From: Lentisphaeria bacterium
GTDB lineage: Bacteria > Verrucomicrobiota > Lentisphaeria > Victivallales > Victivallaceae
Assembly (NCBI GenBank): GCA_018265615.1
Contig: JABLYX010000008.1
Span: 1-64,000 of the forward strand
Length of the DNA: 64,000 nucleotides
Direction of reading: 5' to 3'
Shown here in pieces: positions 9,201 to 17,189 of this stretch. The translations under genes and the position numbers were made by a program. Each line of letters begins with the position of its first letter. Position 1 is the first letter of the stretch. The notes below the pieces were generated by a model that was not told where the DNA came from, searched no databases, and saw nothing but the letters and a program-made list of their open reading frames with translations.

Positions 9201-9538
9201 TCGCGGTTGCCGCCATCGACGGGGAGAAAACGATCGGAGATGCGTCCCGGCTGCTGCTGGTTTTCGCTACGAATGCTTTCAACACCGGCCAGGTGTTCGA
9301 TACGGCGGAACAGCGCATCTGCTTCGAATCCGGCAATCACCCGGCGCTGATCGAAACCGCGAAGCTCGACCTCTCCGTGCGGAACGGGCGGGCGCTTCCT
9401 CCGAAAGTCTACGCGCTGAATTTTGACGGGACCCGCTCGGAAGAGCTTCCGGCCGCGGTTGAGACGGGGGAATTGCGGCTCAGAATCGACACCTCGAAGT
9501 TGGAGTATGGAGCGGCTTTTTTCGAAATCGTTTATTGA
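6293..9538 (+). CDS. Secreted GH5-like (clan GH-A) glycoside hydrolase, multidomain
   Basis: The 1081-residue protein begins with a signal peptide (MRSLSLLAALLLAGVMSAG). Residues 20-185 form a beta-sandwich carbohydrate-binding-like region, and 235-320 a second jelly-roll resembling the N-terminal domain of beta-galactosidases. A TIM barrel spans roughly 395-780. Candidate catalytic residues are the acid/base E564 in NFINEQ and the nucleophile E739 in FFMTEYSHS, placed as in clan GH-A. A C-terminal beta region follows. It starts 15 bases after the ADP-ribosylglycohydrolase stop, behind GGAGGGAGG, so the two are translationally linked. The substrate is not evident; cellulase/mannanase-like enzymes share the fold. 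NEQ in place of the common NEP is a small departure. Confidence 0.85.
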   Translation: MRSLSLLAALLLAGVMSAGENGQVWKYGDVKTLSSDGITLFSAGGHAFTPSVPSGMRTPDGDAVLALSMDAVPPDTPEHRKQLLFRWPHPAGKGQRFRISFWFRGSAAGSVFYAPAQGYAPYKVIAENGVRQLKVTEVWQKASFEFTVREDCSAPLVMPRFMLGRYPEKAVFQLGPVTLERLDRTFASLLSDMWQYRAESGAKLPVDRIPDGASAAVLDRKGFDIAAAEKRFGNKASAVFYQEFDAPADGIMTVGMAADWWMECFINGESCFSNLDRGNLSPRLTPEDNVFNIPVRKGRNLVAVRVLSGSAGWRFVCGRVEPVMGDPELARLFRPVAGEQFRPVDDSRFLEIKPGTALDFSGLDKLPRPAGALGRLTVGKDGRAVFDKRPGEPVRFFAFNWVLENMWRGAYHTWDARKIDRFADAVARRGYNLVRIHLPEGFFVGFDILTKYRNVKWEDVKIPQTIEELEAVLDKGNLDRFDRLIAAFRARGVYVSFDLAGRRMITRAYGVSHPESFKGRLFGEAAYRNHWKLFTEYLMNRVNPYTKNAYKDEPAIVLVNFINEQDLRFAAGLPFLTKPFRAWLREKYGTDAALSKAWGGEFRIDAVPEITEADLRSGDTRAKDTGDFLIGAMQEMTGFFHDTIRAAGYKGLVNHWDMIMRTLEFPARAKLPVIAQHAYFAHPTGLPVRGLIPKSSRPNSFVNNHLSDLVVDQGSSFHSSYFRASAAARFLDRPFFMTEYSHSAPNRFRHERGLYFPGYAALQDWDAIVTHQDTVKLHLDPFLRFDDALDPVSRANEALAALLFLRGDVKKAPHSVALKLSNETMFPKHFLSAIGDDYAKLAFVTRLGVLYPDVRPLDPVGTASPTLTVEPEEFTNLSVSQWFVQAGTADGKMAGKLFGLLRSSGIIGKENPTDPEKGVFVSETGELMLDIPAETLKVVTPRTEGAVLKKDVPMKLGRVTVNGCSRPAGVAVAAIDGEKTIGDASRLLLVFATNAFNTGQVFDTAEQRICFESGNHPALIETAKLDLSVRNGRALPPKVYALNFDGTRSEELPAAVETGELRLRIDTSKLEYGAAFFEIVY

Positions 9539-9565
9539 ACACATTCAACGAAAGGAAATCCGGGA

Positions 9566-10303
9566 ATGAAGAAGAGGTTCACCCTCATCGAGCTCCTCAT
9601 TGTGATCGCCGTCATCGCGATCCTCGCCTCGATGCTGCTGCCCGCGCTGAACCGGGCGCGGGAACGCGCGATCGGGACGACCTGCATCAACAACCTGAAG
9701 AGCTTCGGCACTGCGATGCAGTTCTACCTCGATATGTCGAATGATGTGTTCCCTGTGCAGAGTAAAACGACGGCGAATCTCTACTGGGCGAATTCGGACG
9801 CCACGTGGACGGAGTATTACAAGCTCCTGACCGGCGACGGCGGATTACCCGGCTGGATGGGGCAGGTGCCGCAGAAGATCCTCTGTCCGAAGGTCTCCAG
9901 CTTCGACAAGGTGTACAAAGTCAGCGGGCTCGCCTCGCCCTGGGAACGCTTCAACGGCTGGGTCAAGGCGAGTTTCTACGGCATGACGGGAGGCGGTGAC
10001 ACCAGCTATGGCCAGATCCTCGAAAGCGGCGGCTGGTTCGTCCATAAATTCGGGCGGGTCCATTCGCCCTCGTCTAAGGTGCTGCAGGCAGAGGCCAACA
10101 ACTGCAATCCCTCCGGCAGCAATTACGGCTGCTGGCAGCTCTATCGCGAACGTGCCGAGCTCGGTGCGCCGGTCGGCGTGGCATATGAGCACAACAACCG
10201 TGCGAACGTGCTTTATTTCGATCTGCATGCCGCGTCGCAGAGCCATACGACGCTCTATTTTGAGTATGACGTTTCGAAAGGGTGGCGTCCGTACGCGCGG
10301 TGA
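9566..10303 (+). CDS. Pseudopilin-like protein (H-X9-DL variant)
   Basis: The 245-residue protein starts MKKRFTLIELLIVIAVIAIL with the prepilin-peptidase site before Phe, followed by LLPALNRARE and CINNLKSFG (the CxxNxK signature). The C-terminal motif is H-NNRANVLYF-DL: the spacing is kept but DG has become DL. GGAAATCCGGGA precedes the ATG. It is the last gene of the operon begun by the ADP-ribosylglycohydrolase and lies 27 bases after the GH5-like gene. Its stop is a single base from the stop of the convergent rhamnosidase. Confidence 0.9.
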   Translation: MKKRFTLIELLIVIAVIAILASMLLPALNRARERAIGTTCINNLKSFGTAMQFYLDMSNDVFPVQSKTTANLYWANSDATWTEYYKLLTGDGGLPGWMGQVPQKILCPKVSSFDKVYKVSGLASPWERFNGWVKASFYGMTGGGDTSYGQILESGGWFVHKFGRVHSPSSKVLQAEANNCNPSGSNYGCWQLYRERAELGAPVGVAYEHNNRANVLYFDLHAASQSHTTLYFEYDVSKGWRPYAR

Positions 10304-10304
10304 T

Positions 10305-12431
10305 TCAGGAGACCGGCTGCCCTCTCCGGGAAACGATGCGCCGGCCGCTGTTCTCCGCCGGTTCTCCGCAGAGTTCGAGCTCGATTCCGTCCGGAACGCT
10401 GTAGTCGATCCGCAGGCGGCCGTCGTCCAGCTCTTCCCAGGCGACCCGGAAGGGGCCGGCGGGATGCGCCATTGTGCCCGAAGCGCGCCTGATTTTTCCG
10501 CCCGGAAGCGGTGCGATGTTCCAGCGGTTCGAGCCGATGGCTCCGGGCCGGATCCCGAGGATCGAGCTGAAGTAGTGATAGAGCACATGGGAGCTCCAGG
10601 CGTGGCAGTCCGAACGCGGCGTGCCGAAATTCTCCGGCAGCGTCTTCAACCCGTTGGCGGAAAAGCCGTACCACGCTTCGAGACGGCGGTGAAAGAGGTC
10701 GCCGCGTCCGGCAAGATAGGCCGCTTCGAGGATGTGGTGCGAGAAGCTGATGCCGGCCGGCGTCATGCCGGGAGTGAGCTCGAATTCCTCCGGCGGGCAG
10801 AGTCCGGCCAGTACCGCGAGCGCGGCCGCGTGTTCCGTGACGCCGCAAAGAAGATAGGCCGCTTTGATGCGGTTCTCTGTTGCGGCGGCCTCCTCCCTGT
10901 AGAAATCAGCATGTTCCCGGAAGCCGCATGCCGCTTCCAGCTCCGCCATCTTCTTCTGGGCAAGCAAGTAGAGCAGATTCAGGATACTTTCGTCCGGTGG
11001 CGCGCCGTAGTTCCAGTTTTCGCACCAGTCGATGAAATTCCATCCTTTCTTCGCGTCGTTCCACTCGTTTCCACTGGTCACGTCATGCCAGTTGGGGAAT
11101 GCGAGCAGTCCGCCGGAAGCGTGGCGGGCGAGCCAGCCGAAGATGCCGCGCGCCGCCGGCAGGAACTCCCGCACTTTCCCGGTTCCGCGCCAGCTTGCGA
11201 ACTCGTGCAGGAAAATCACGTAATGCAGCAGGAACGAGGGGATCACCTGTATCCGGCGCGACGGCCAGCGGGTGAAGAGAAGCCCGTCCGGCTGCCGGGA
11301 GTCGGCGAACATCCGCAGTGCTTTCCGGAACAGCCGGTCGTCGGTCGTTGAGACGAAGCCTGTCAGGGCTTCGAGCCGGGAGTCTGCGATGTATTGAAGC
11401 CGTTCGTAGAACGGGCAGTCCATCAGCGTGTCGGCGGAACAGCACTCGAGGGTGCGCCACGCGAGTTCCAGCGTCCGGTTCAGTTCGGGAAGATCGGTAT
11501 CCGCCTGCCACTCGCGCACGTATGGGTATCCGGTCCGTTCGAAACGCAGTTCCGCGAGCTCTGCGCCGCCTTCGAGCCGGATCTCGAGATAGCGCCCCGC
11601 TTTCCAGCGCAGTTCGCGCCAGCGGCATTCGCCGCCCGGCAGTTCATAATTGTTCGCGGCGCCGATGAAGTGCTTTCCCCGGAATTCGGAGCGGTTCCCC
11701 TTGGGGCCGGTCAGGTGGATGCGGTCGAACTCCGGCGTGTCGTAAAGCGATTCCGCCCAGCGGGTTTCCACGTGTCCGGAGCCGCGGAACACATATTCGG
11801 CTCTGACGCAGACATAGTCGTCGAAGATCACAAGGAGCCGCCCCGGTTCACGGTGCAGGCGGTAGCCGCGCTCGGGCTCCCGGCGCATCGGCGGCAGCCA
11901 CGGCGGCTCCGCCGGAAGCGGGGAGGGAATTGCGACGGCCGGGAGCCATCCGTTGCCGCCGCCCTGCAGGCAGTGCCAGTCGAAGCCGGAGGCGATCTGC
12001 ACGCGCGGCGAACCGCCCCAGTCCGGGAACGCTCCTGCAAGTTCGATCCGTTCCGGAACCCGGCAGCTCCACGGTTCCGTGAGAGAATCCGACTCGGCGG
12101 CGAATCCGAAGCCGTCGCCGGAGAATCCGGGGACGGAAGCTTCGTCCGGCGCGAACAGCACCCGGGCGACCAGAACGTGCCGCCCCGGATTCAGTGTCGC
12201 CGCGTATTCCGCGAAAAAACGATGGCGGTTGTCGCCGCGTTCCGGTCCCTCCGCAACCCACTCGCCGTCCAAATAGAGATCGGCAAATTCCGACGCGCTG
12301 AATTTCAGTTTGAACTCTGTTCCGTTCGCAAGCGTGAACTCGTTGCGGTACAGGACGATTGCCGGTCCGATCGGCGGCTCGGGCGGAACCAGCCATGCGG
12401 CCAGTCCGGGCAGGGCGGCATTCCGGTTCAT
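10305..12431 (-). CDS. Alpha-L-rhamnosidase-like glycosidase (GH78), cytoplasmic
   Basis: The 708-residue protein has an N-terminal beta-sandwich (FTLANGTEFKLKFSASEFAD, LYLDGEWVAEGP) and then an (alpha/alpha)6 barrel. The family signature is CSADTLMDCPFYERLQYIAD, matching the DCPxRERxQWxGD-type motif of GH78, followed by SRQPDGLLFTRWPS and WNDAKKGWNFIDWCENWNYG. GH78 enzymes invert the bond of terminal alpha-L-rhamnose. There is no signal peptide, so it would act on imported oligosaccharides. Its ATG overlaps the stop of the upstream large glycosidase gene (ATGA), indicating translational coupling. It is the last gene of the 19025-10305 operon. Confidence 0.85.
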   Translation of the reverse strand: MNRNAALPGLAAWLVPPEPPIGPAIVLYRNEFTLANGTEFKLKFSASEFADLYLDGEWVAEGPERGDNRHRFFAEYAATLNPGRHVLVARVLFAPDEASVPGFSGDGFGFAAESDSLTEPWSCRVPERIELAGAFPDWGGSPRVQIASGFDWHCLQGGGNGWLPAVAIPSPLPAEPPWLPPMRREPERGYRLHREPGRLLVIFDDYVCVRAEYVFRGSGHVETRWAESLYDTPEFDRIHLTGPKGNRSEFRGKHFIGAANNYELPGGECRWRELRWKAGRYLEIRLEGGAELAELRFERTGYPYVREWQADTDLPELNRTLELAWRTLECCSADTLMDCPFYERLQYIADSRLEALTGFVSTTDDRLFRKALRMFADSRQPDGLLFTRWPSRRIQVIPSFLLHYVIFLHEFASWRGTGKVREFLPAARGIFGWLARHASGGLLAFPNWHDVTSGNEWNDAKKGWNFIDWCENWNYGAPPDESILNLLYLLAQKKMAELEAACGFREHADFYREEAAATENRIKAAYLLCGVTEHAAALAVLAGLCPPEEFELTPGMTPAGISFSHHILEAAYLAGRGDLFHRRLEAWYGFSANGLKTLPENFGTPRSDCHAWSSHVLYHYFSSILGIRPGAIGSNRWNIAPLPGGKIRRASGTMAHPAGPFRVAWEELDDGRLRIDYSVPDGIELELCGEPAENSGRRIVSRRGQPVS

Positions 12432-15400
12432 TGTTCCACCAGCATGACGACGGGCCAGAGTCCGGGGCGGTCGTTCGGCATTCCCGTGCCGGAGGCGTTG
12501 GTCAGCCGGGCGCGCGGTGTGTGTGCGTCCGGATCGTCGGAGTCGTTCAGCAGCAGCCCGACGCCGATGCTGCTTCCGGCCCGCGGCCTGAACGGCTCGA
12601 GCGCGGAGAGCGGAAACGCGATTTCATAGAAATATCCATTTTCTGTCTTCCGGAACGCGGTGCGGACGTCGTCGGCCACCGTATCCGGCGCCGCTCCGGC
12701 CACGCCGCGGGTCAGTTGGACATCCGGCACGGCGTGGCGGTAGGTGTAGAGCTTCGAATAGTCCGGCGTTTCCGAATAGATGCCGTACGACCAGTCGTCG
12801 CTTCCGGCCGTTTGCGTGTTGAGGCCGTCGGCGAAGGGATCGAGGAAGATCTGCAGTGAATCGTTCCGCCAGCCCTCCTTCGGCAGCGGACGCTGCTTCC
12901 AGCCGAGGCGGTCGTCGGTGACGGTCACGGCGAGATAGAGATGCCCGTCATCCCAGACGATCTGGTAGCTTGCGCTGAAATCCTCCGGCACGGGGAGCGG
13001 TTTCCCGGTTGATTCGCCGCGGGGGAATGGGAGGGAAGGGACCCCCTCCCAGTCGTCCGCCGAGCCGTCGACCGTGACCGGCTTTGTCCGTTTGCGGGCG
13101 AGCAGGCCAGTGAACGAACGGTCATAGTTCAGCTCCCGCTTTTCCGGCGTCTGCAGCCCGAGCCGGAAGCCGAGATCGAAATCGGTCGGTTTTTCGGCCG
13201 AAAAGGGGAGGGGCAGTGCGAAGCGGAAGGTCGCCTCTTTGCCCGGAGCGGTCCGTACGGATTTCTGCTCCGCCCGCAGCGAGAGGGTTCCATTCATCGG
13301 CTCCGGGAAGGGATTCGCGAGTTGTACGGAGACCGAACCGGGCGAAACAGGCACCAGCGTGAGGGCGGGGCGGACCGGGATGTGTGAGATTCCGCGCCCG
13401 GCTCCGAGCATCTCCGCCATCCGGGCGGCGGTTCCAGGCTTCCCGCGCAGAAAAACCGGATATGGAGAGAGCGGCAGTGTGCAGACTCCATTCGCGTCGG
13501 CAGGAAGGGAGTGCTCCGCCTCCATCAGATCGAAGAGCTCGAGTTTTCCATCCGGGCGGAACGTGTAGTCGGGTGCGCGTTCGCGTCCTTCGTCATATGC
13601 TTCCGCACAGGCCCAGATTGCGGCGACCGGACGTTTCTCTTTATCCTCGAACAGGTAACAGCGGGTGTCCGGGAAGAGGTTCAACTCGGAGTGGAACGTT
13701 GCGTCGCCGAGCAGCCGGCCGAGCGTGTTCGGGATTTTCTGGAACGCATACGGTGTCAGCATCGCATCCATCGCGAACATGCCGTAGTTGCTCGCGTTCA
13801 TCATCTGAATGCGGTCTCGGTACTTGAGTCCGAGCAGCCAGGTACGGGCGCGATAGGCGCTGCCGATCTTCTCCGCATAGCTGAGATCGTAGGTATACGG
13901 AACAAGCCCGTTCAGCCGGGCCGAGACGATCGGGTAATCCGAGAGGAACGGGGAGCGGCGGCAGCGGACCGGCAGCCAGTGCATTCCCTCCGGACTGCTG
14001 ACGGGCGTTCCGCTGTAGCCGTTGCGGTCGAGGAGGCCGAAGAGCCGGCGGTACTGCTCTTCTAGCGGCACCGGATACTCCGGCGCGGGCGTGGCGCGGT
14101 AGTTGTGCGCGGCGATCAGGTCGTACCGGACACCGCGCTTTGCGGTCTCCTGCAGCAGCCGTTCGAAGTAGAGCAGCCGGTTTGGCTGCTGGAGCGTGGA
14201 GCTCGGGCTGGTCGCGAGCTTCGCCGCCGGATTCCCCTTGCGGACGCCGCGTGCGACCGCGCATTCGAGCTCGATGAAAGCGGTGAAATCCTCATCTTTC
14301 GCAAAGGCGGGATTCGCGAATTCCGGCATGGTCCCCTCCGGTTCGCAGAGGAAGTACCAGCTGAGGACGGAGGGGGAGCCTGCAACGATCCGGGCGACCT
14401 CGTTTTCGACCCGTTTCAGGGTTTCGGGAGGAACCGGACGTTCGCGGCCGAGGTCTTCAAACAGGATCGAATCCGCCCGGCTCATGCCGGGGACAAGGTA
14501 CCACTCCACATTCTTCGCAATCTGGATCGTGCGCTCCTTGCCCTGCTTCACGGCGTGGCCGATCCGGCAGAGGCGGCTTTCCACGCCGAATCCGGCGGCG
14601 AGTTTCGCCAGCGTTTCGTCGTTGTTCGCGAAACCGCCGCGCGAGCCGCAGCCGATCCGGCGATAGCGCTCCAGCACGTCACGGTAGTTCTGCATCGGAA
14701 AGAGAGGATCCACATAGGTATCAACGAACAGGTTGCGGTTTTTGTGCATATTGGTGAGGGAGCTCATGACGGCGAAGCGCTGAATCTCATAGCGCCGGGC
14801 GTCGCCGACTCGATAATCGCTCTCCACGATGAAGATTCCACGCGGCAGCGTTTCAAGCGGCAGCTTGAGAACCGCGCATCCGTCCGGCCCGGTTTCAAAG
14901 TTGAAGCTTTTCCGGAGTTTGACCGTATCGAAAAAATCACGGACTTTCACCTCTGCGTTCCCTTTTGTCTCTGGCGGAGCAATGAGTTCGAGCCGGGCGT
15001 CGATCGGGGTGCCGTACTCCACGAAGTTGTCCGGCGTGGAGGTGCGCAGCACACCTTCGACCACTGGCGGCGACCAGGCGGTCGCCTCGGCCCCCGCTTC
15101 AAGCTGCATGTCGTCGAGATAACAGGTTGCGGGCTCCTCCGATGCAACGGAGAGCACGACCGGGAACGCCGTTGCCTTCTCCCAGCGGTGGGTCAGTGTG
15201 TAGCGCCGCCATTCGCCGGTCGGCTTCACTTTGACGGAGGGCCACTGGGAGCTGTCCCACATCCGGGCGGGATCCATCATGCTGATCCGGAGCTCCTGCC
15301 GTCCGGGCGCGTCGGTGCGGGCGTAGATGCTGAATGTGTAAGTGCCCGGCCCGGCGAGCACGGTGTGCGTCGAAACCGGCTGAGCCAGGTTCTGCGCCGG

Positions 15401-16375
15401 CGCGTCGGAGCGGAGCATGAGGCTGTGCGTCCCGTGCAGCGCCTGTTCCGTCCCGACCCGGACCGGCGGATCGTCGAAGATCCCGAAGTTCTGTCTGCCG
15501 CGGTGGTGAAAGATCAGATAGCGGAATCCCTGCTCGAACGAGCTGTTCTGCAGCAGGTTCCGGCCGCGCGTGTCGGGCAGGGAGTAGCGGTCGAGCTTCC
15601 AGAGGTCGCAGCCCCCCGCCTGCGTGACGCGGTTTGCGGGCGGGTGCGATGGCGCTTCCTCCAAGCTGCCCGGATCGAGCAGGAAGGAGAACCCGGCGGA
15701 GGCGTTGGAGGGAATGAGCCGGAGAAGCGCGCGGCGGGCTTTCGTGAAGTTTCCGAGGAGGATCTCCGTTTCATTTTCGAATTCCAGTGCAAAGGTACGC
15801 TCCGGCGCGTCGGTACAGAGACGGACCGTTTTCACTTTGCCGGCGAAGAGTTTCCGGTAATCATAGTTCGGATTGTCCGCGTAGGCGGGGATCGTCAGGC
15901 GTTTCTCACCGGCTTCGAAGCCGCTGCCGCCGAAGAATTCGCCCGCGAGCGGAATCTCAAGCAGAAGCTTCCGGGCCGCCGGGAAGTGCAGTTTCCCCTC
16001 GATTCTGCCGTCCGGAAGCAACCGCAGCGAAAGGAGTCCGCCCTCCGGGAAGTCGTAAAATACGTTTTCCCCCTCTTCGCGCCGGGTGCCACTGACCGCT
16101 TTGCCGTCCACGAGGAGCGCGAAGCCGCCGAAGCGCTTCTTCTGCCGTGTGAAGTTGAGCTGCGGCGTTCCATTCCGGTAGCACATGAGCTGTACCGCCG
16201 TGCCGCTGAAGATGCTTACCCCTTTGCCGGGCAGGAACTTCGTATCCCGCCGCAGCGTTCCGGCTTCTCCGCCGGCATAGGGCGGAGCGGTCACCGGCAG
16301 AGGAGGCGGCGGAGCTGCTCCGGCGGCGCCGAGTGCGAAAAGTGCGGTAAGGAGAATCGGGAGCGTGGGTTTCAT
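12428..16375 (-). CDS. Large secreted glycosidase-like protein with CBM4/9-type and CBM9-type domains
   Basis: The 1315-residue protein starts with a signal peptide (MKPTLPILLTALFALGAAGA). Residues 30-250 are beta-rich and unassigned. NLLQNSSFEQGF at 273 opens a CBM4/9-like sandwich to about 435. A TIM-barrel-like region at roughly 530-930 contains WYFLCEPEG (E678) and VSSPEGMHW (E796), plausible acid/base and nucleophile of a clan GH-A enzyme. A CBM9/DOMON-type domain occupies about 1110-1315, starting VTVDGSADDWEGVP and including YLAVTVTDDRLGW and DSLQIFLDP. The family is not clear to me and the substrate is unknown. It sits between a pseudopilin gene and a rhamnosidase gene in one operon, suggesting a rhamnose-containing polysaccharide. 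Confidence 0.8.
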   Translation of the reverse strand: MKPTLPILLTALFALGAAGAAPPPPLPVTAPPYAGGEAGTLRRDTKFLPGKGVSIFSGTAVQLMCYRNGTPQLNFTRQKKRFGGFALLVDGKAVSGTRREEGENVFYDFPEGGLLSLRLLPDGRIEGKLHFPAARKLLLEIPLAGEFFGGSGFEAGEKRLTIPAYADNPNYDYRKLFAGKVKTVRLCTDAPERTFALEFENETEILLGNFTKARRALLRLIPSNASAGFSFLLDPGSLEEAPSHPPANRVTQAGGCDLWKLDRYSLPDTRGRNLLQNSSFEQGFRYLIFHHRGRQNFGIFDDPPVRVGTEQALHGTHSLMLRSDAPAQNLAQPVSTHTVLAGPGTYTFSIYARTDAPGRQELRISMMDPARMWDSSQWPSVKVKPTGEWRRYTLTHRWEKATAFPVVLSVASEEPATCYLDDMQLEAGAEATAWSPPVVEGVLRTSTPDNFVEYGTPIDARLELIAPPETKGNAEVKVRDFFDTVKLRKSFNFETGPDGCAVLKLPLETLPRGIFIVESDYRVGDARRYEIQRFAVMSSLTNMHKNRNLFVDTYVDPLFPMQNYRDVLERYRRIGCGSRGGFANNDETLAKLAAGFGVESRLCRIGHAVKQGKERTIQIAKNVEWYLVPGMSRADSILFEDLGRERPVPPETLKRVENEVARIVAGSPSVLSWYFLCEPEGTMPEFANPAFAKDEDFTAFIELECAVARGVRKGNPAAKLATSPSSTLQQPNRLLYFERLLQETAKRGVRYDLIAAHNYRATPAPEYPVPLEEQYRRLFGLLDRNGYSGTPVSSPEGMHWLPVRCRRSPFLSDYPIVSARLNGLVPYTYDLSYAEKIGSAYRARTWLLGLKYRDRIQMMNASNYGMFAMDAMLTPYAFQKIPNTLGRLLGDATFHSELNLFPDTRCYLFEDKEKRPVAAIWACAEAYDEGRERAPDYTFRPDGKLELFDLMEAEHSLPADANGVCTLPLSPYPVFLRGKPGTAARMAEMLGAGRGISHIPVRPALTLVPVSPGSVSVQLANPFPEPMNGTLSLRAEQKSVRTAPGKEATFRFALPLPFSAEKPTDFDLGFRLGLQTPEKRELNYDRSFTGLLARKRTKPVTVDGSADDWEGVPSLPFPRGESTGKPLPVPEDFSASYQIVWDDGHLYLAVTVTDDRLGWKQRPLPKEGWRNDSLQIFLDPFADGLNTQTAGSDDWSYGIYSETPDYSKLYTYRHAVPDVQLTRGVAGAAPDTVADDVRTAFRKTENGYFYEIAFPLSALEPFRPRAGSSIGVGLLLNDSDDPDAHTPRARLTNASGTGMPNDRPGLWPVVMLVEQ

Positions 16376-16411
16376 TCTGCATGCCTTTCGTTTGAATCTG
16401 CGCCGGGGCGG

Positions 16412-17176
16412 TCACTTTTCCGGCAGGTAACAGCTGTTCATTTTCACGTTTCCGCCGAAGCTCTTCACATGCCCGTCCTTGAAGAGGAGGTTCGTTGAAT
16501 TGCCGTGGCGCAGGAAATCCGCTCCGGCGGCCGTGCGGCTGTTGAACTGCCATACTGTGGCGTTGACGGTTCCCGGCGAGAGCGCAATGTAACTCCCGGC
16601 ATCGTAGGCGTGATCCGACACCGCCTCGAGCATCAGTACCGAACCGTCAATGACCCGGTTCAGTTTCTTGTGGTCCAGCGGCGTGCCGTCGCCGTTGCCG
16701 CCGACGAGGTCCGCCCCGCCGCCCGTCATGCCGCGGAGCGAGTTGGCCGCCGCGGGCTTCTCGCTGACCGCCGGAACGTAGATCGGATATTTGAGGATCG
16801 GCTTGTTTGTCGAAATTCCGTTTTCGTACAAGCCGGCCGTCTCCTTCTGGGCCGGGCAGACAAGCGCCTTGTTCAGCGGGATGCTGCCGACTTTGATGTC
16901 CGCATCCGGCGCGTCGGCGGCTCCGTCGCGTTTGAAACCGAGCATCCGGCCGACCGCATATCCCCACGACCAGCGCTTGTATTTTCGCGGCAGAAAGTCG
17001 TTGTTCTCGTTCGCGTAGAAGAATACGCCGGTTCCGACGGTCTTGAAGTTGTTCGTGCAGCTGATCTTCTGAGCCGCCATGCGGGAGCGGTGCAGCGCCG
17101 GAAGCAGCATCGCGGCGAGAATCGCGATGATCGCAATTACAACCAGAAGTTCGATCAATGTAAAACGGTGTTTCAT
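16412..17176 (-). CDS. Pseudopilin-like protein (H-X9-DG type)
   Basis: The 254-residue protein starts MKHRFTLIELLVVIAIIAIL behind AAAGGAGG, so the start is 17176. The frame continues open upstream into the preceding gene, but that extension is not used. LLPALHRSRM and CTNNFKTVG follow. The C-terminal motif H-GNSTNLLFK-DGHVKSF fits H-X9-DG exactly. The gene starts 13 bases after the GH42-like gene and precedes the large CBM-bearing glycosidase, all on the minus strand. Confidence 0.9.
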   Translation of the reverse strand: MKHRFTLIELLVVIAIIAILAAMLLPALHRSRMAAQKISCTNNFKTVGTGVFFYANENNDFLPRKYKRWSWGYAVGRMLGFKRDGAADAPDADIKVGSIPLNKALVCPAQKETAGLYENGISTNKPILKYPIYVPAVSEKPAAANSLRGMTGGGADLVGGNGDGTPLDHKKLNRVIDGSVLMLEAVSDHAYDAGSYIALSPGTVNATVWQFNSRTAAGADFLRHGNSTNLLFKDGHVKSFGGNVKMNSCYLPEK

Positions 17177-17189
17177 GGAATTCCTCCTT

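Noticed and set aside
14105..16498. 797-codon open frame on the plus strand
   Set aside because: Antisense shadow of the large CBM-bearing glycosidase, produced by the high third-position GC content; no domain or ribosome site.
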